Shown one piece after another: positions 36,602 through 47,893 of a stretch of 64,000 nt of DNA. Source of the DNA: Rhodocaloribacter litoris (GTDB lineage: Bacteria; Bacteroidota; Rhodothermia; Rhodothermales; ISCAR-4553); assembly GCF_011682235.2 (NCBI RefSeq), contig NZ_CP076718.1, positions 1,362,827-1,426,826 of the forward strand, read 5' to 3'. The first letter of the stretch is position 1; each line of letters starts with the position of its first letter. The notes under the pieces are model-generated. The model made no database searches. It had not been told where the DNA came from and saw nothing but the letters and a program-made list of their open reading frames with translations. The position numbers and the translations under genes are program-made.

Positions 36602-36804
36602 ACGTTACGCGTTGTGCGTTCAGGCCCGGCACGGTGATCCTTCTAAAAAATGTAGCCGCACCTTTCACGGGTGTGCTCGCTGCCGCTGGAGGACCCAGGC
36701 TAAAGCCCGCGGCTACAGGACGATCGCCCTCTTGTGCGTTGAACACCGGGACCGGACCCACGTGCAACGCCGAACGCGAAACCTGGAACAAACCGAAAGG
36801 AGCC
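36602..36804. other. Intergenic region with dispersed-repeat copy B
   Basis: No gene. It contains ACGTTACGCGTTGTGCGTTC-type low-complexity sequence and the TGTAGCCGC element. It ends with a good ribosome-binding site (GAAAGGAG) before the redoxin gene. Confidence 0.6.
36651..36717. repeat. 67-base dispersed element with TGTAGCCGC / GCGGCTACA ends (copy B)
   Basis: Same terminal inverted repeat, CACCTTTCACGGGTG-like internal hairpin and GGCTAAAGCCCGC block as copy A at 4221-4289. Confidence 0.75.
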
Positions 36805-37404
36805 ATGGCTGTGACGTATTCACAGACGATAGACCTCGGGACGAAGGCACCGGCGTTCGATCTGCCGGCGGCCAACCCGCCGAAGGATGCGCCGAACCGC
36901 ACGCGCTATCGCCTGAGCGACTTCGACGACGCCCGGGCGCTGGTGGTGGTGTTCATGTGCAATCACTGCCCGTACGTCCTCCACATCGAAGACGAGCTGC
37001 TGCGTGTGGCGCGGGCATACCAGCCGAAGGGTGTGGCGTTCGTCGGCATCAACGCGAACGATCCGGAGCAGTATCCGGACGATTCGTTCGAGAAGATGGC
37101 CGAGCGGGCCGCCGCGAAGGACTACCCCTTCCCCTACCTGTTCGATGCGACACAGGAGGTGGCGAAAGCCTACGGTGCCACCTGCACGCCGGACCTCTAC
37201 GTCTTCGACCGCGAGCGGCGGCTCGTCTACCACGGCCGCTTCGATGCCACGCGCCCGCGTTCGGGCCAGAAACCCGACGGGCGTGACCTGCGCCGGGTCC
37301 TCGACGAGCTCCTCACCACCGGCAAGGTCACCACGGAGCAGTATCCCTCGATGGGGTGCAACATCAAGTGGAAACCCGGCAACGAACCGGCCTATTTCGG
37401 CTGA
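36805..37404 (+). CDS. Thioredoxin-like redoxin (AhpC/TSA-type fold)
   Basis: 199 residues from ATG 36805 with AAAGGAG upstream. The thioredoxin fold has FMCNHCPYVLHIEDELL (a CxxC pair) and GINANDPEQYPDDSFEKM, then a third Cys in YGATCTPDLYVFDRERRLVY and a terminal MGCNIKWKPGNEP. This thioredoxin-family/peroxiredoxin-like subgroup is common in Bacteroidota and related phyla; the exact substrate is unknown. It is cytoplasmic because no signal peptide is present. It is followed by a strong terminator. Confidence 0.85.
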   Translation: MAVTYSQTIDLGTKAPAFDLPAANPPKDAPNRTRYRLSDFDDARALVVVFMCNHCPYVLHIEDELLRVARAYQPKGVAFVGINANDPEQYPDDSFEKMAERAAAKDYPFPYLFDATQEVAKAYGATCTPDLYVFDRERRLVYHGRFDATRPRSGQKPDGRDLRRVLDELLTTGKVTTEQYPSMGCNIKWKPGNEPAYFG

Positions 37405-37432
37405 CATTCTTCGCGGATTTCTCGTAGATTCG

Positions 37433-37461
37433 GGGCGCACCGCCGGGTGCGCCCTTTTTTT
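37433..37461 (+). terminator. Rho-independent terminator after the redoxin gene
   Basis: A 9-base perfect stem GGGCGCACC/GGTGCGCCC with a GCCG loop, then seven T. Confidence 0.93.
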
Positions 37462-37480
37462 ATCTCATCCGCACAGGCCT

Positions 37481-38902
37481 ATGGACTGGATCATCCTGCT
37501 TCCCCCCATCGTCGCGATCGTGCTGGCCCTCTGGACGAAAGAGGTCTTTCTCTCCCTTTTCGCCGGGCTCTGGCTGGGCACGACCATCCTGGCGGGAGGC
37601 AACCCGATCCTGGGGCTGCGCGGCCTGGCGGACGAGATGGTGGCCGTCTTCACCGATGCGGGCAACACCCGGATCATCCTGTTCAGCCTGCTGGTGGGCG
37701 GGCTGATGGCGCTGGTACAGGCTTCCGGGGGCGTGGCCGGCTTCATCCGGTGGGCCCAGCGGCGGGGCTGGGGCACGACACGGCGCGGCGCCGAGGTGCT
37801 GGCGTGGGTCGTGGGCATGCTCATCTTCATCGAATCGAGCATCACCTGCCTGGTCGTCGGCGCCGTGAGCCGTCCGTTCTTCGACCGGCTGCGGCTGCCG
37901 CGCGAGAAACTGGCCTTTTACTGCGACACCACGAGCGCCCCGGTGTGCATGTCGATCCCGCTCAACGGATGGGGGGCCTACGTGCTGGGCCTGCTGGCGG
38001 CCCAGGGTATCACGGCCGGGGCGGTGAGCCTGCTGGCCACCTCGCTCCTGTTCAACTTCTACGCCCTCTTTGCCATCGCCTTCACGCTGGTGCTGGCGCT
38101 CACGGGCTGGAGCTTCGGACCAATGCGCCGTGCCGAGGAGCGGGCCGCCGCCACCGGGGCCCTCCTGCGGGAGGGCGCCATCCCCATGATCGCCGAGGAG
38201 GTGGTCGAGCTCAAGCCCGTACCCGGCTCCCGGGAACAGGCACGGGACCTGCTGATCCCGCTCGCCGTGATGATCGGCATGATCTTCTTCGGCCTGTACG
38301 TCACCGGCGAGGGGGATCCGATGCGGGGCAGCGGCTCCACGTCCGTGCTGTGGGCCGTCGGCGCGGCGACCGGGGTGGCCATGGTGCTGTATGCGCTGCC
38401 GCTGGGCCGCCCGCCGTTGCTGTCGCTGCGGGCCTCGATGGGGCTGGTCATCAAGGGCTCCTCGGGCATGGTGGGCGTGGTGCTGCTGGTCGTCCTCGCC
38501 TTTGCCCTGGGGCAGGTGTCCCGGGCGCTGGAGATGGGCCCCTACGTCGTCGGGCTCGTCGGCGCCCACACCCCGTCGTGGTGGCTGCCGGGGCTGGTGT
38601 TCCTGGTGGGCTGCTTCGTCTCCTTCACCCTCGGCTCGTCGTGGACGGCCTTCGCCATCCTCATGCCGATTGCCCTGCCCCTGGCCGAAGGGCTCGGGGT
38701 CCCGCAGCCCCTCATGCTCGGCGCGGTGCTCTCGGGCGGCGTCTTCGGAGACCACGCCTCGCCCTTGTCGGACACGTCCATCATCTCGTCGATGGCCGCC
38801 GCCAGCGACCACGTCGACCACATCAACACGCAGCTCCCCTATGCCCTGCTCGTGGCCGGCCTCGCCTTCATCGCCTTCGTCGTGGCCGGCGTGGTACTTT
38901 AA
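37481..38902 (+). CDS. NhaC-family Na+/H+ antiporter
   Basis: 473 residues with about 11 hydrophobic segments. Typical NhaC/YheL-type sequence: LLPPIVAIVLALWTKEVFLS at the start, AWVVGMLIFIESSITCLVVG, KLAFYCDTTSAPVCMSIPLN, FTLGSSWTAFAILMPIALPL and GGVFGDHASPLSDTSIISSM, the last being the conserved GDHxSPxSDT motif. Exchange of Na+ for protons (or malate/lactate coupling in relatives) in the inner membrane. It starts shortly after the terminator, so its promoter must be internal or in the short gap. Confidence 0.9.
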   Translation: MDWIILLPPIVAIVLALWTKEVFLSLFAGLWLGTTILAGGNPILGLRGLADEMVAVFTDAGNTRIILFSLLVGGLMALVQASGGVAGFIRWAQRRGWGTTRRGAEVLAWVVGMLIFIESSITCLVVGAVSRPFFDRLRLPREKLAFYCDTTSAPVCMSIPLNGWGAYVLGLLAAQGITAGAVSLLATSLLFNFYALFAIAFTLVLALTGWSFGPMRRAEERAAATGALLREGAIPMIAEEVVELKPVPGSREQARDLLIPLAVMIGMIFFGLYVTGEGDPMRGSGSTSVLWAVGAATGVAMVLYALPLGRPPLLSLRASMGLVIKGSSGMVGVVLLVVLAFALGQVSRALEMGPYVVGLVGAHTPSWWLPGLVFLVGCFVSFTLGSSWTAFAILMPIALPLAEGLGVPQPLMLGAVLSGGVFGDHASPLSDTSIISSMAAASDHVDHINTQLPYALLVAGLAFIAFVVAGVVL

Positions 38903-38985
38903 CCCCCTTCGTGCGTTCAACCTCCGTCCCCCTCCGCCAGGGAACGATGCCCTGCCGTCCTTCCACCGCGCAACCCCCCCTGCCC

Positions 38986-39201
38986 ATGTTTGACGACCGG
39001 GCGTTCCGAACCTGGCCCCGGGTGATCACCGTCGCGCTCACCTTCGCCTTCCTCTTCGGTCTGATCGCCGTGCTCTCGGACCTGCTCTTCGACGGTGTGC
39101 TTCGCCTGTCGCCGCGTGCTCTCGGCTTCGGCCTCCTGGCCTTCATCGGCTACCTGGGCGTGGCCGGCCTGATCCGCAGCCGGATGGAGGACACGGACTG
39201 A
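38986..39201 (+). CDS. Small two-helix membrane protein
   Basis: 71 residues (MFDDRAFRTWPRVITVALTF…). Two hydrophobic segments (about 13-32 and 43-62) and a charged end RSRMEDTD. It lies 83 bases after the antiporter on the same strand. I do not recognise a family; the two clean hydrophobic helices and absence of a competing frame support it as real. Confidence 0.55.
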   Translation: MFDDRAFRTWPRVITVALTFAFLFGLIAVLSDLLFDGVLRLSPRALGFGLLAFIGYLGVAGLIRSRMEDTD

Positions 39202-39605
39202 AACCCGGGGCGATGCTTCCGGTGTCAGGGGGAACAAAACAGGCCGCGTGATCGCAACAACGAGACATTTTTACATTCTGAAAGCAGGATCCCGGCGGGA
39301 AAGACGCCTATATTGCGTTATCCTTCGGGGCGTGTTTCCAACAGCGCCGGGATGAAGGCGGGGCCGGCCTCGCATCCCGGCCGGGGACGTGCCCGCCCCG
39401 ACACGGTTCGAATCTCAAAAAGGGATCACCCGCCCGTCTCGATTTGAGCACGACAGGGCTGATTCCCGCGGTAACCGGCCGGGATTCCGCGGCCGTCGTC
39501 CCCGGTACCCTATCCGGATCAGCCGAGTAGCAAAGGCGGCATACTGTTTGTTCGAGCCGAACCCGCCTGCTGATTCGCCCCCGGTCCCCGTTTGTCCGTT
39601 TCTCC
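39202..39605. other. 404-base intergenic region
   Basis: No gene found. GC-rich with short inverted repeats (GGCCGGCCTCGCATCCCGGCCGG-like around 39360-39385). A TATATTGCG word near 39310 resembles a -10 box but has no fitting -35. I see no known riboswitch. Confidence 0.5.
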
Positions 39606-40949
39606 ATGGAAAGTCCAACGTCCGTGTCCACCCTCGCCCCCAAGCTGCTATCCGGGATCGACGTCATCGACGAGCAGTGGGGCGGCCTCTACCGGGGCGG
39701 CTCCTACCTCGTCTACGGGAGTGCCGTCAGCGGGCGCACGCTCTTGCCCCTGATGTTCATCCAGACCGGCGTGCTGCTCGACGACTCCTGCCTGCTCATC
39801 TCGCCGGAGCGCCCGAAGGACCTGACCATCCAGGCCGCTTCGATCGGCTTCGACCTGCGGGCCGCGCACACGGCCGGCAAGGTGCGGTTGATGCGGATTC
39901 CGCCGCTGTTCAACCTGCAGAACGTCGGGGACGACGGGGTCGCCCGGGCCCTGCACGACCTGGTCGCCATCATCCGCCAGCACCAGCCCGACCGCCTGGC
40001 GATCACGGACTTCACGCCGTTCGTGCACTTCCGCTCGTTCGACCGGATGAAGAGCGAGTTCATTCACCTGCTCGAACAGATCGACCCGGTCGAAACCACG
40101 TTGATGCTGGCCCTGAACGAACCGGCCAGCCGGCAGGAGGAGGAGGCCGTCTCCTTCATCCAGAACCAGATGACGGGGTCGATCCACATCACCCTGGTCG
40201 AAGGCGACACCTCGACCCGTCGCCGCCTGACGCTGATCCCCCACATCGGGCACCTGCGCCGGGTGGTCATCGACGACTGGGACCTGACCGCGATGATCGC
40301 CACCGGCGAAGAGATCGCCGCGTCCGTGCGGATGCTGCCGGGCCAGCGAGCCGCGGAACGAAAGGCCGCCGAGACGACACTCCCGCCGCCCGAAGCCGCC
40401 CCTCCGCCCCTCGAGCCGCCGGCCTTCACCATCGAGCCGCCGAGCTTCATCCCGGTTCCCCCGCCCGAAGCACCCGCACCGGAGCCGCCGCCTTCGGAAG
40501 GCGAAACGACCGGGCCGGAAGCGTTCCCGCCCGCGGAGGAGATCACCTACGAGGACCGCGAAGCCTTCCGCGACCGGCTCCAGCAACACTTCGACCAGCG
40601 GGACCGGGACGCCACGCCGTTCCTGCTGCTGGCCCTCCGCATGGACCGCTCCCGGGGCAAGACACGCCCGTTCGACTTCGAGTTCATCCTGGACCTGGTG
40701 AGCGAATCCCTCCGGGAGCAGGACGCCATGCTGGCCGACACCGAGAAAGAGCGCCTCGTGGTGCTGCTGGGCGACAGCCGGCCCGAAGAGGCCCAGCGCT
40801 TCTTCTCCCGGCTCAAGGACCGCCTCCGCCAGGAAGCACCCCAGCAGGCCGACCACCTCCTGCACGCGGTCTCGGCCATCGTGGTACCGGACGGGCGCCC
40901 CTTCCAGAACGCCGACGAATTCCTCACCTATGCCCTAGACGAAGACTGA
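39606..40949 (+). CDS. KaiC-like ATPase-fold protein fused to a degenerate GGDEF-like domain
   Basis: 447 residues. Residues about 10-245 look like a RecA/KaiC core (LLSGIDVIDEQWGGLYRGGS; GSAVSGRTLL in the Walker A place, with Arg44 where Lys is expected; a Walker B-like RLAITDFTPF). A Pro/Glu-rich linker (about 262-312) leads to a C-domain (FLLLALRMDRSRGKTRPFDF … LREQDAMLADTEKERLVVLLG … NADEFLTYALDED) with the rhythm of a GGDEF fold but no GGDEF signature. It may be a non-catalytic signalling adaptor. It stands alone between two small membrane genes' region and bshB1. Confidence 0.65.
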   Translation: MESPTSVSTLAPKLLSGIDVIDEQWGGLYRGGSYLVYGSAVSGRTLLPLMFIQTGVLLDDSCLLISPERPKDLTIQAASIGFDLRAAHTAGKVRLMRIPPLFNLQNVGDDGVARALHDLVAIIRQHQPDRLAITDFTPFVHFRSFDRMKSEFIHLLEQIDPVETTLMLALNEPASRQEEEAVSFIQNQMTGSIHITLVEGDTSTRRRLTLIPHIGHLRRVVIDDWDLTAMIATGEEIAASVRMLPGQRAAERKAAETTLPPPEAAPPPLEPPAFTIEPPSFIPVPPPEAPAPEPPPSEGETTGPEAFPPAEEITYEDREAFRDRLQQHFDQRDRDATPFLLLALRMDRSRGKTRPFDFEFILDLVSESLREQDAMLADTEKERLVVLLGDSRPEEAQRFFSRLKDRLRQEAPQQADHLLHAVSAIVVPDGRPFQNADEFLTYALDED

Positions 40950-41130
40950 CCGCCAAAAATCTTCCGCCACCTCTTATCAAATCCGGTGGCCGGCCGATAC
41001 AGTCCCCAGGTGCGAGCATGCCTTCCCCGCGCACACCGCCATACGTGCCCATGCATAAATGATCCTGCCATCCGGGCGACGTCGCCCACAGGAAACACAG
41101 CCCGAGCAATCGGGTTGTGTGCGTCGGGGA

Positions 41131-41172
41131 AAGCGCCCTGCGGGCTTCGGCCTGCGGGGCGCTTATTTTTTT
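41131..41172 (+). terminator. Rho-independent terminator
   Basis: AAGCGCCC (41131-41138) pairs with GGGCGCTT (41157-41164) around an inner GC-rich stem with a TTCG tetraloop, followed by ATTTTTTT. It points rightward, 182 bases after the KaiC-like gene, and stops transcription before convergent bshB1. Confidence 0.9.
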
Positions 41173-41174
41173 CC

Positions 41175-41948
41175 TTATCGAAACGGCTTCTCGCGCCGAA
41201 GCACCCCGACGAGGTCCGTCACGCCGACCGGCCCGCCGTGATACAGAAAGGGTTCCCCGTAGGTGGCACCGATCTGATAACCGTAGGTGCGTGCCCGTGC
41301 CTCGATCCACCGGAAGAACTCGGGATTGGAGACGAACGTCTCCGGCTCGTCCCCGGCCGGCTCATAGTCGGGGTTGAAGAACTGCGAGCGAAAGGCCTGC
41401 AGGGCGCGGGTGCGCTGCTCCCACACGTCGCTCACGTCCACGACGAACGTCGGCTCGAACGGGACGGCCTGCATGTAGTGCAGGATGTGATGCGGCCGCC
41501 AGGGTTCCTGCGCGGTGCCGTCGTCCTCACGGGTGACGATCTTGCGCAGCCCGGCGTAGAACGCTGCCTCGATGGCCAGGCGGGCAGCGGCCCCGTGATC
41601 GGGATGCCGGCAGACGGGCGGGTTGACCAGCAGGATGTGCGGGCGGTACCGGCGGAGGACGCGGATCACGCGCTCCCGGTTCTCCGGCGTCGGGGCGATG
41701 TTTCCGTCGGGCAGGCCCAGGTTCTCCCGGACGGCCAGTCCCAGAATCCCGGCGGCCGCACGCGCTTCCTCCAGCCGCCCCTCCGGCGTGCCGCGCGAGC
41801 CGAGCTCGCCCCGCGTGAAGTCGACGATGCCGACCCGGTATCCCTGGCGGGTCAGCCGGCAGATGGTGCCGCCCGCACACAGTTCGACGTCGTCCGGGTG
41901 GGCGGCCAGGGCCAGCACGTCGAGCCGTTGCGGATCAGGCATGGTCAT
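41175..41948 (-). CDS. bshB1: Bacillithiol biosynthesis deacetylase BshB1
   Basis: 257 residues, PIG-L/LmbE deacetylase family. VLALAAHPDDVELCAGGT carries the zinc-binding AHPDDxE, VCRHPDHGAAARLA the third zinc His region, and SQFFNPDYEPAGDEPETFVS is specific to BshB1. It removes acetyl from GlcNAc-malate for bacillithiol synthesis, the low-molecular-weight thiol of Firmicutes, Deinococcus and Bacteroidota relatives. ATG 41942 is an alternative start. Confidence 0.9.
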   Translation of the reverse strand: MTMPDPQRLDVLALAAHPDDVELCAGGTICRLTRQGYRVGIVDFTRGELGSRGTPEGRLEEARAAAGILGLAVRENLGLPDGNIAPTPENRERVIRVLRRYRPHILLVNPPVCRHPDHGAAARLAIEAAFYAGLRKIVTREDDGTAQEPWRPHHILHYMQAVPFEPTFVVDVSDVWEQRTRALQAFRSQFFNPDYEPAGDEPETFVSNPEFFRWIEARARTYGYQIGATYGEPFLYHGGPVGVTDLVGVLRREKPFR

Positions 41949-41982
41949 GTAGCAGCCTCAACAGGGGCATGGAGGTCCGGCT

Positions 41983-42267
41983 TCACACCACGGCCGGCGT
42001 CTTCGTCGTCTCCCAGACGCCTTCGGCCACCAGCCGGGCCAGCTCGCGCTTGGGCCAGAACTTGTACCGGATCTCGGGCGGGTAGGTCACGGGCCGGCCG
42101 TCTTCCGCCAGCCATTCGAAATAGACGTTGACCGAATCCTCGAACAGGATGCCGAGCACACACCCCTTGCCGCAGGCGAAGTACTTGTAGGAGGCCGGGG
42201 TGCGCTCCCGGGTATGCAGGCAGAGGTGCACCGGGCAGGCTTTTCTGAATTCGTCGAACGTGTTCAT
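41983..42267 (-). CDS. Small Cys-containing conserved-looking protein
   Basis: 94 residues ([21 protein letters not shown]…). Cysteines at CPVHLC and ACGKGC could bind a metal or cluster, followed by an acidic/aromatic C-part ([20 protein letters not shown]). Family not recognised. It is upstream of bshB1 in the same direction with a 34-base gap, so it may be cotranscribed with it. Confidence 0.6.
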   Translation of the reverse strand: MNTFDEFRKACPVHLCLHTRERTPASYKYFACGKGCVLGILFEDSVNVYFEWLAEDGRPVTYPPEIRYKFWPKRELARLVAEGVWETTKTPAVV

Positions 42268-42493
42268 CCGGGTCGCCGGGGGGCGCAGGCTATTTAGACC
42301 GGGTCCAGATTATCTCGCCCAACGCACAGCCGGCCCGAAGGTTTGTGAAGACCCGTTCAAATTTAGACCGGTTACAAATCTCCGCGCCGGCGAATCCTTC
42401 GGCGCCTTGCCCGGTAGGAAGTTCAGAGTGAAAGGCCGCAAAGGCCGTTTTTCCAGGACACCGGCTTCCTTTCATCATACAGGAGGTAGCACC

Positions 42494-42706
42494 ATGAACA
42501 TGTCCGTGCAACCCATGTGCCTGGCCTGCCAGCATCTGGACCGCATGCAGGCCGACAAGCGCGTGTGCAAGGCGTTTCCGGAGGGTATCCCGGAAGACAT
42601 CTGGATGAACCGCCACGACCACCACCAGCCCTATCCCGGTGACCAGGGCATCCGGTTCATGCTGGCTCCGATCCCGGAGAAGGAACCCGCCCGGCAACAC
42701 GCCTGA
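42494..42706 (+). CDS. Small CxxC protein of unknown function
   Basis: 70 residues with a perfect AGGAGG eight bases before the [27 protein letters not shown] contains a CxxC plus a third Cys, and [18 protein letters not shown] is a conserved-looking His/Asp-rich stretch. Similar short proteins occur in many bacteria without known function; metal binding is plausible. It is divergent from the 94-residue gene. Confidence 0.75.
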   Translation: MNMSVQPMCLACQHLDRMQADKRVCKAFPEGIPEDIWMNRHDHHQPYPGDQGIRFMLAPIPEKEPARQHA

Positions 42707-42848
42707 CCCGTTTCGCCCCGCCGCACCCCGTTCCCGCGCGCCGGCCTCCGTCCCCGGAACCGGCGCGCTGCTTTTATGAGGGCGCCGGCGCAATGCCGTG
42801 CCGGCCGCTTTCGAAAGTCATCTCGGACACGGTACGCCTTTCGTCGCC

Positions 42849-45599
<2,751 letters not shown>

Positions 45600-45921
45600 G
45601 GCGGTCTTCTTTCCGGAACGGCGGGAACCGTCCCGCTTCCTCAACGGAACGTAACCCGTACTGCGTACGTCGCAGGGCGTATTTCGTGCCGCGTGCGGCT
45701 CAGGCCCCACGCCCTACGCACCCTGTCAACGCAAACGGTTGTACGAGCCGGTCAAGATAGGGATTTGCCCTGTTCTGCTCACACCCGGCGCCGTGCAGAT
45801 TCTATAAAACGCACCGGGTTGCGTCCATACGCCGCCGCCGGTTTGCAGGTTCGCGCAACCCGAAAGGCCGGCGAGGGTTCAAGCCCCCGCCCCTTTCGCT
45901 TGCCTCTGGCCGGTCCTTCCC
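45600..45921. other. Intergenic region between divergent leuS and a CoA-binding gene
   Basis: No gene. At 45815-45823 CGGGTTGCG is complementary to CGCAACCCG at 45854-45862 (9-base stem, 30-base loop), possibly a structured leader of the plus-strand gene. No tRNA could be folded. Confidence 0.45.
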
Positions 45922-46341
45922 ATGATCGATCTGCAACAGACGCTCGCCACGGCCCGCACCATCGCGGTCGTGGGCTGCTCCGCCGACCCGCGCCGCACCA
46001 GCCACCGCATCGCCCGCTACCTCCAGCGCGCCGGGTACCGCATCCTTCCCGTCAACCCGAATTACGAGGAAGTCCTCGGCGAGCCCTGCTACCCCGACCT
46101 CCAGCACATCCCGAAGGAGACGCAGCTCGACATCGTCAACATCTTCCGCCGTTCCGCCCACACGGCGGACATGGTGCGGCAGGTCGTACAATGGCAGGCC
46201 GAGACGGGCCAGACACCGGTGGTGTGGACCCAGCTCGGCGTCTCCAGCCCCGAGGCCGAGCGCCTGGCCGCCGGGGCCGGCCTGCCCTACGTCCGCAACC
46301 GCTGCATCGCCGTAGAGCACCGGCGCCTGGTGGACGGCTGA
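45922..46341 (+). CDS. CoA-binding (YccU-like) Rossmann protein
   Basis: 139 residues. TIAVVGCSADPRRTSHRIARYL, GYRILPVNPNYEEVLGEPCYPDL, DIVNIFRRSAHTADMVRQVV and VWTQLGVSSPEAERLAAGAGL match the CoA_binding_2 family. It binds CoA or a nucleotide; the physiological role is unknown. It is the last core gene before the integron segment; the integrase remnant begins within about 20 bases of its stop. Confidence 0.88.
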   Translation: MIDLQQTLATARTIAVVGCSADPRRTSHRIARYLQRAGYRILPVNPNYEEVLGEPCYPDLQHIPKETQLDIVNIFRRSAHTADMVRQVVQWQAETGQTPVVWTQLGVSSPEAERLAAGAGLPYVRNRCIAVEHRRLVDG

Positions 46342-46359
46342 ACGGCGATGCAGGCGCGG

Positions 46360-46423
46360 TCGTCCCCAGCAGAGGCCACCAGCCGCACCTCGGCCAGAAA
46401 ACGCAGGTTTTTGCGCACGTTCA
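46360..46423 (-). pseudogene. Integron integrase remnant 1
   Basis: Minus-strand translation gives NVRKNLRFLAEVRLVASAGDD, matching HVREYLSFLTELRLLASAGD of the better copy at 49536-49775. The N-terminal half and promoter found in the other copy are missing here: the sequence jumps straight to the attI-like block at 46424. About 20 codons remain. Confidence 0.65.
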
Positions 46424-46535
46424 CCGAGAAGCAAGTGCTTGACTGTACGATGTTTTGCCGATAGATTAGACCGGTGATACAAGGCCATGGGGCGCGTTGT
46501 AACATGGCTCCTGGCAGGTTAATAACAGATTAGCC
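46424..46535 (+). other. attI-like recombination region, copy 1
   Basis: A 112-base block aligning without gaps to 49847-49958 (roughly 87% identical by hand count). It ends at ATTAGCC (46529-46535), in the place of a GTTRRRY core. Downstream of this point the two copies are unrelated, as expected where different cassettes were inserted. The block is next to an integrase remnant facing away, the normal integron head layout. Confidence 0.65.
46439..46467 (+). promoter_or_regulatory. Cassette promoter (Pc-like) in attI copy 1
   Basis: TTGACT (46439-46444), 17 bases, TAGATT (46462-46467), pointing into the cassettes. The same arrangement (TTGATT-N17-TAGATT) is kept in copy 2. Confidence 0.55.
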
Positions 46536-46884
46536 TGTTATGTAAGTTCAATCACACCACCCGCACGTAGAGAGGGATGAAACAGCATAATGGAGAGGTC
46601 TTCATTTAGAATCAAAGTGGAATCGTGGCTTGTCTCAGCAGGTCGTTCGTCCGAATCCGGTGCTCCCCTGAACGTACCACTCATTCCTGCTTCTAACTTC
46701 ATCCTGGGCAGCGGACGTGAATACGCCCGTGATGACGGCACGCCGACATGGGAAGCGTTGGAAGAAATCATCGGTGGGCTTGAAGGTGGCAAAGCCGTGG
46801 CCTTCGCCTCCGGCATGGCTGCGATTGCCGCCGTGTTTGATCAGCTTCCGGTCGGTGCTGTTGTGGTAATACCGGATGATTGTT

Positions 46885-47893
46885 AATGCGAATTAAGAGT
46901 TGACACCATGGTGTCCTGAGCGTTTAGAAGGAGATGACCCCTCACCTCCAACCAAACGCCCGAGGACCCCATGGACTGGCAATATACGCTCATTCATCTG
47001 TTCCTCCACGTCTGTGAGCAGTATCAGCGCCGCCTCTGCGTCGTTGCCCAGCGCCTGAGCAACAACCACGCGCCGGCCTTCTCCGATGAAGAAGTCCTCA
47101 CCGTCTACCTCTTCGGGCTCATGCAGCAGCGCCGCACGCTGACCGACATCTACGCCTACACCCGCGACCACCTGATGGCCTTCTTCCCCAAACTGCCCTC
47201 CTACGTCGCCTTCGTGCAGCGCCTCAACCGGCTGGCCGATGCCTTCCCCCTGCTGGTCGAAGCAGCCCTGGAGGCATGTCCGCGCCAGTCCTCTGGTGAG
47301 CGACCTGCAGAGCGCTCTGGTGAACCAACCGATTACATCATCGACTCTTTTCCGGTCGTGATGGCCCAGCAGAAGCGCTCGGCCTGGGCCAGGGTCGCTC
47401 CGCACATCGCCGGCAAAGGCTTCTGCGCCTCGAAGAACCTGTATTTCTACGGCGTCAAGGTACATGTCGTCGCACGGCGGCGTCCCGGCACGATGCCGCT
47501 GCCGCTCTACATCGGACTGGCTCCCGGCCCGGCCAATGACCTGACCGTGGCCCGACAGATCCTACCGCGCCTGCACGAGGGGCGTCTCTTTGCCGATAAG
47601 ATCTACGCCGACCGTGAGCTAGGCGAGCGCCTGGCAGCCGAGCAGAACCTGCACCTGTGCACGCCGGTGAAGAAGCGCAAGGGGCAGACCGATGTGCTGC
47701 TGACCGAGAAGGTGTACTCGCGGCGGGTCAGTCAGCGCCGGCAGCCGATCGAGTCGCTGTTCAATTGGATCGAGCAGAAGACGGGCATCGAGGTGGCCTC
47801 GAAGGTGCGTTCGTTCGAGGGCCTCTTGGTGCACGTCTTCGGGCGGCTAGCCGCGGCGATGTGGATCCTCGCGTTCTACCCTTAATTCGCATT
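46885..47893 (+). mobile_element. Complete IS of about 1009 bp (IS982-like) with 3-bp target duplication
   Basis: Ends carry the inverted repeat AATGCGAATTAAG (46885-46897; complement at 47881-47893). The target GTT is duplicated (46882-46884 and 47894-47896). Removing the IS plus one GTT restores the host gene. One transposase gene fills the element. Confidence 0.9.
46971..47885 (+). CDS. DDE transposase, IS982-like
   Basis: 304 residues. AFSDEEVLTVYLFGLMQQRR at the start, then the first catalytic Asp in YIIDSFPVVMAQQKR, KNLYFYGVKVHVVARRR, the second Asp in FADKIYADRELGERL and the Glu in RRQPIESLFNWIEQKTG. The layout (about 300 residues, IDSFPV and YFYGxKVH) matches IS982; a neighbouring IS4/IS5 group is the alternative. 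The stop lies within the right terminal repeat. Confidence 0.85.
   Translation: MDWQYTLIHLFLHVCEQYQRRLCVVAQRLSNNHAPAFSDEEVLTVYLFGLMQQRRTLTDIYAYTRDHLMAFFPKLPSYVAFVQRLNRLADAFPLLVEAALEACPRQSSGERPAERSGEPTDYIIDSFPVVMAQQKRSAWARVAPHIAGKGFCASKNLYFYGVKVHVVARRRPGTMPLPLYIGLAPGPANDLTVARQILPRLHEGRLFADKIYADRELGERLAAEQNLHLCTPVKKRKGQTDVLLTEKVYSRRVSQRRQPIESLFNWIEQKTGIEVASKVRSFEGLLVHVFGRLAAAMWILAFYP

Noticed and set aside
39202-39605. Possible c-di-GMP riboswitch before the GGDEF-like fusion gene
   Set aside because: GCAAAGG-like words occur, but the conserved GEMM core and tetraloop-receptor pieces are missing.
45815-45920. Possible tRNA: GGTTCAAGCC-like T-arm sequence before the CoA-binding gene
   Set aside because: No matching acceptor stem, D-arm or anticodon arm could be placed; only an isolated 9-base inverted repeat is supported.
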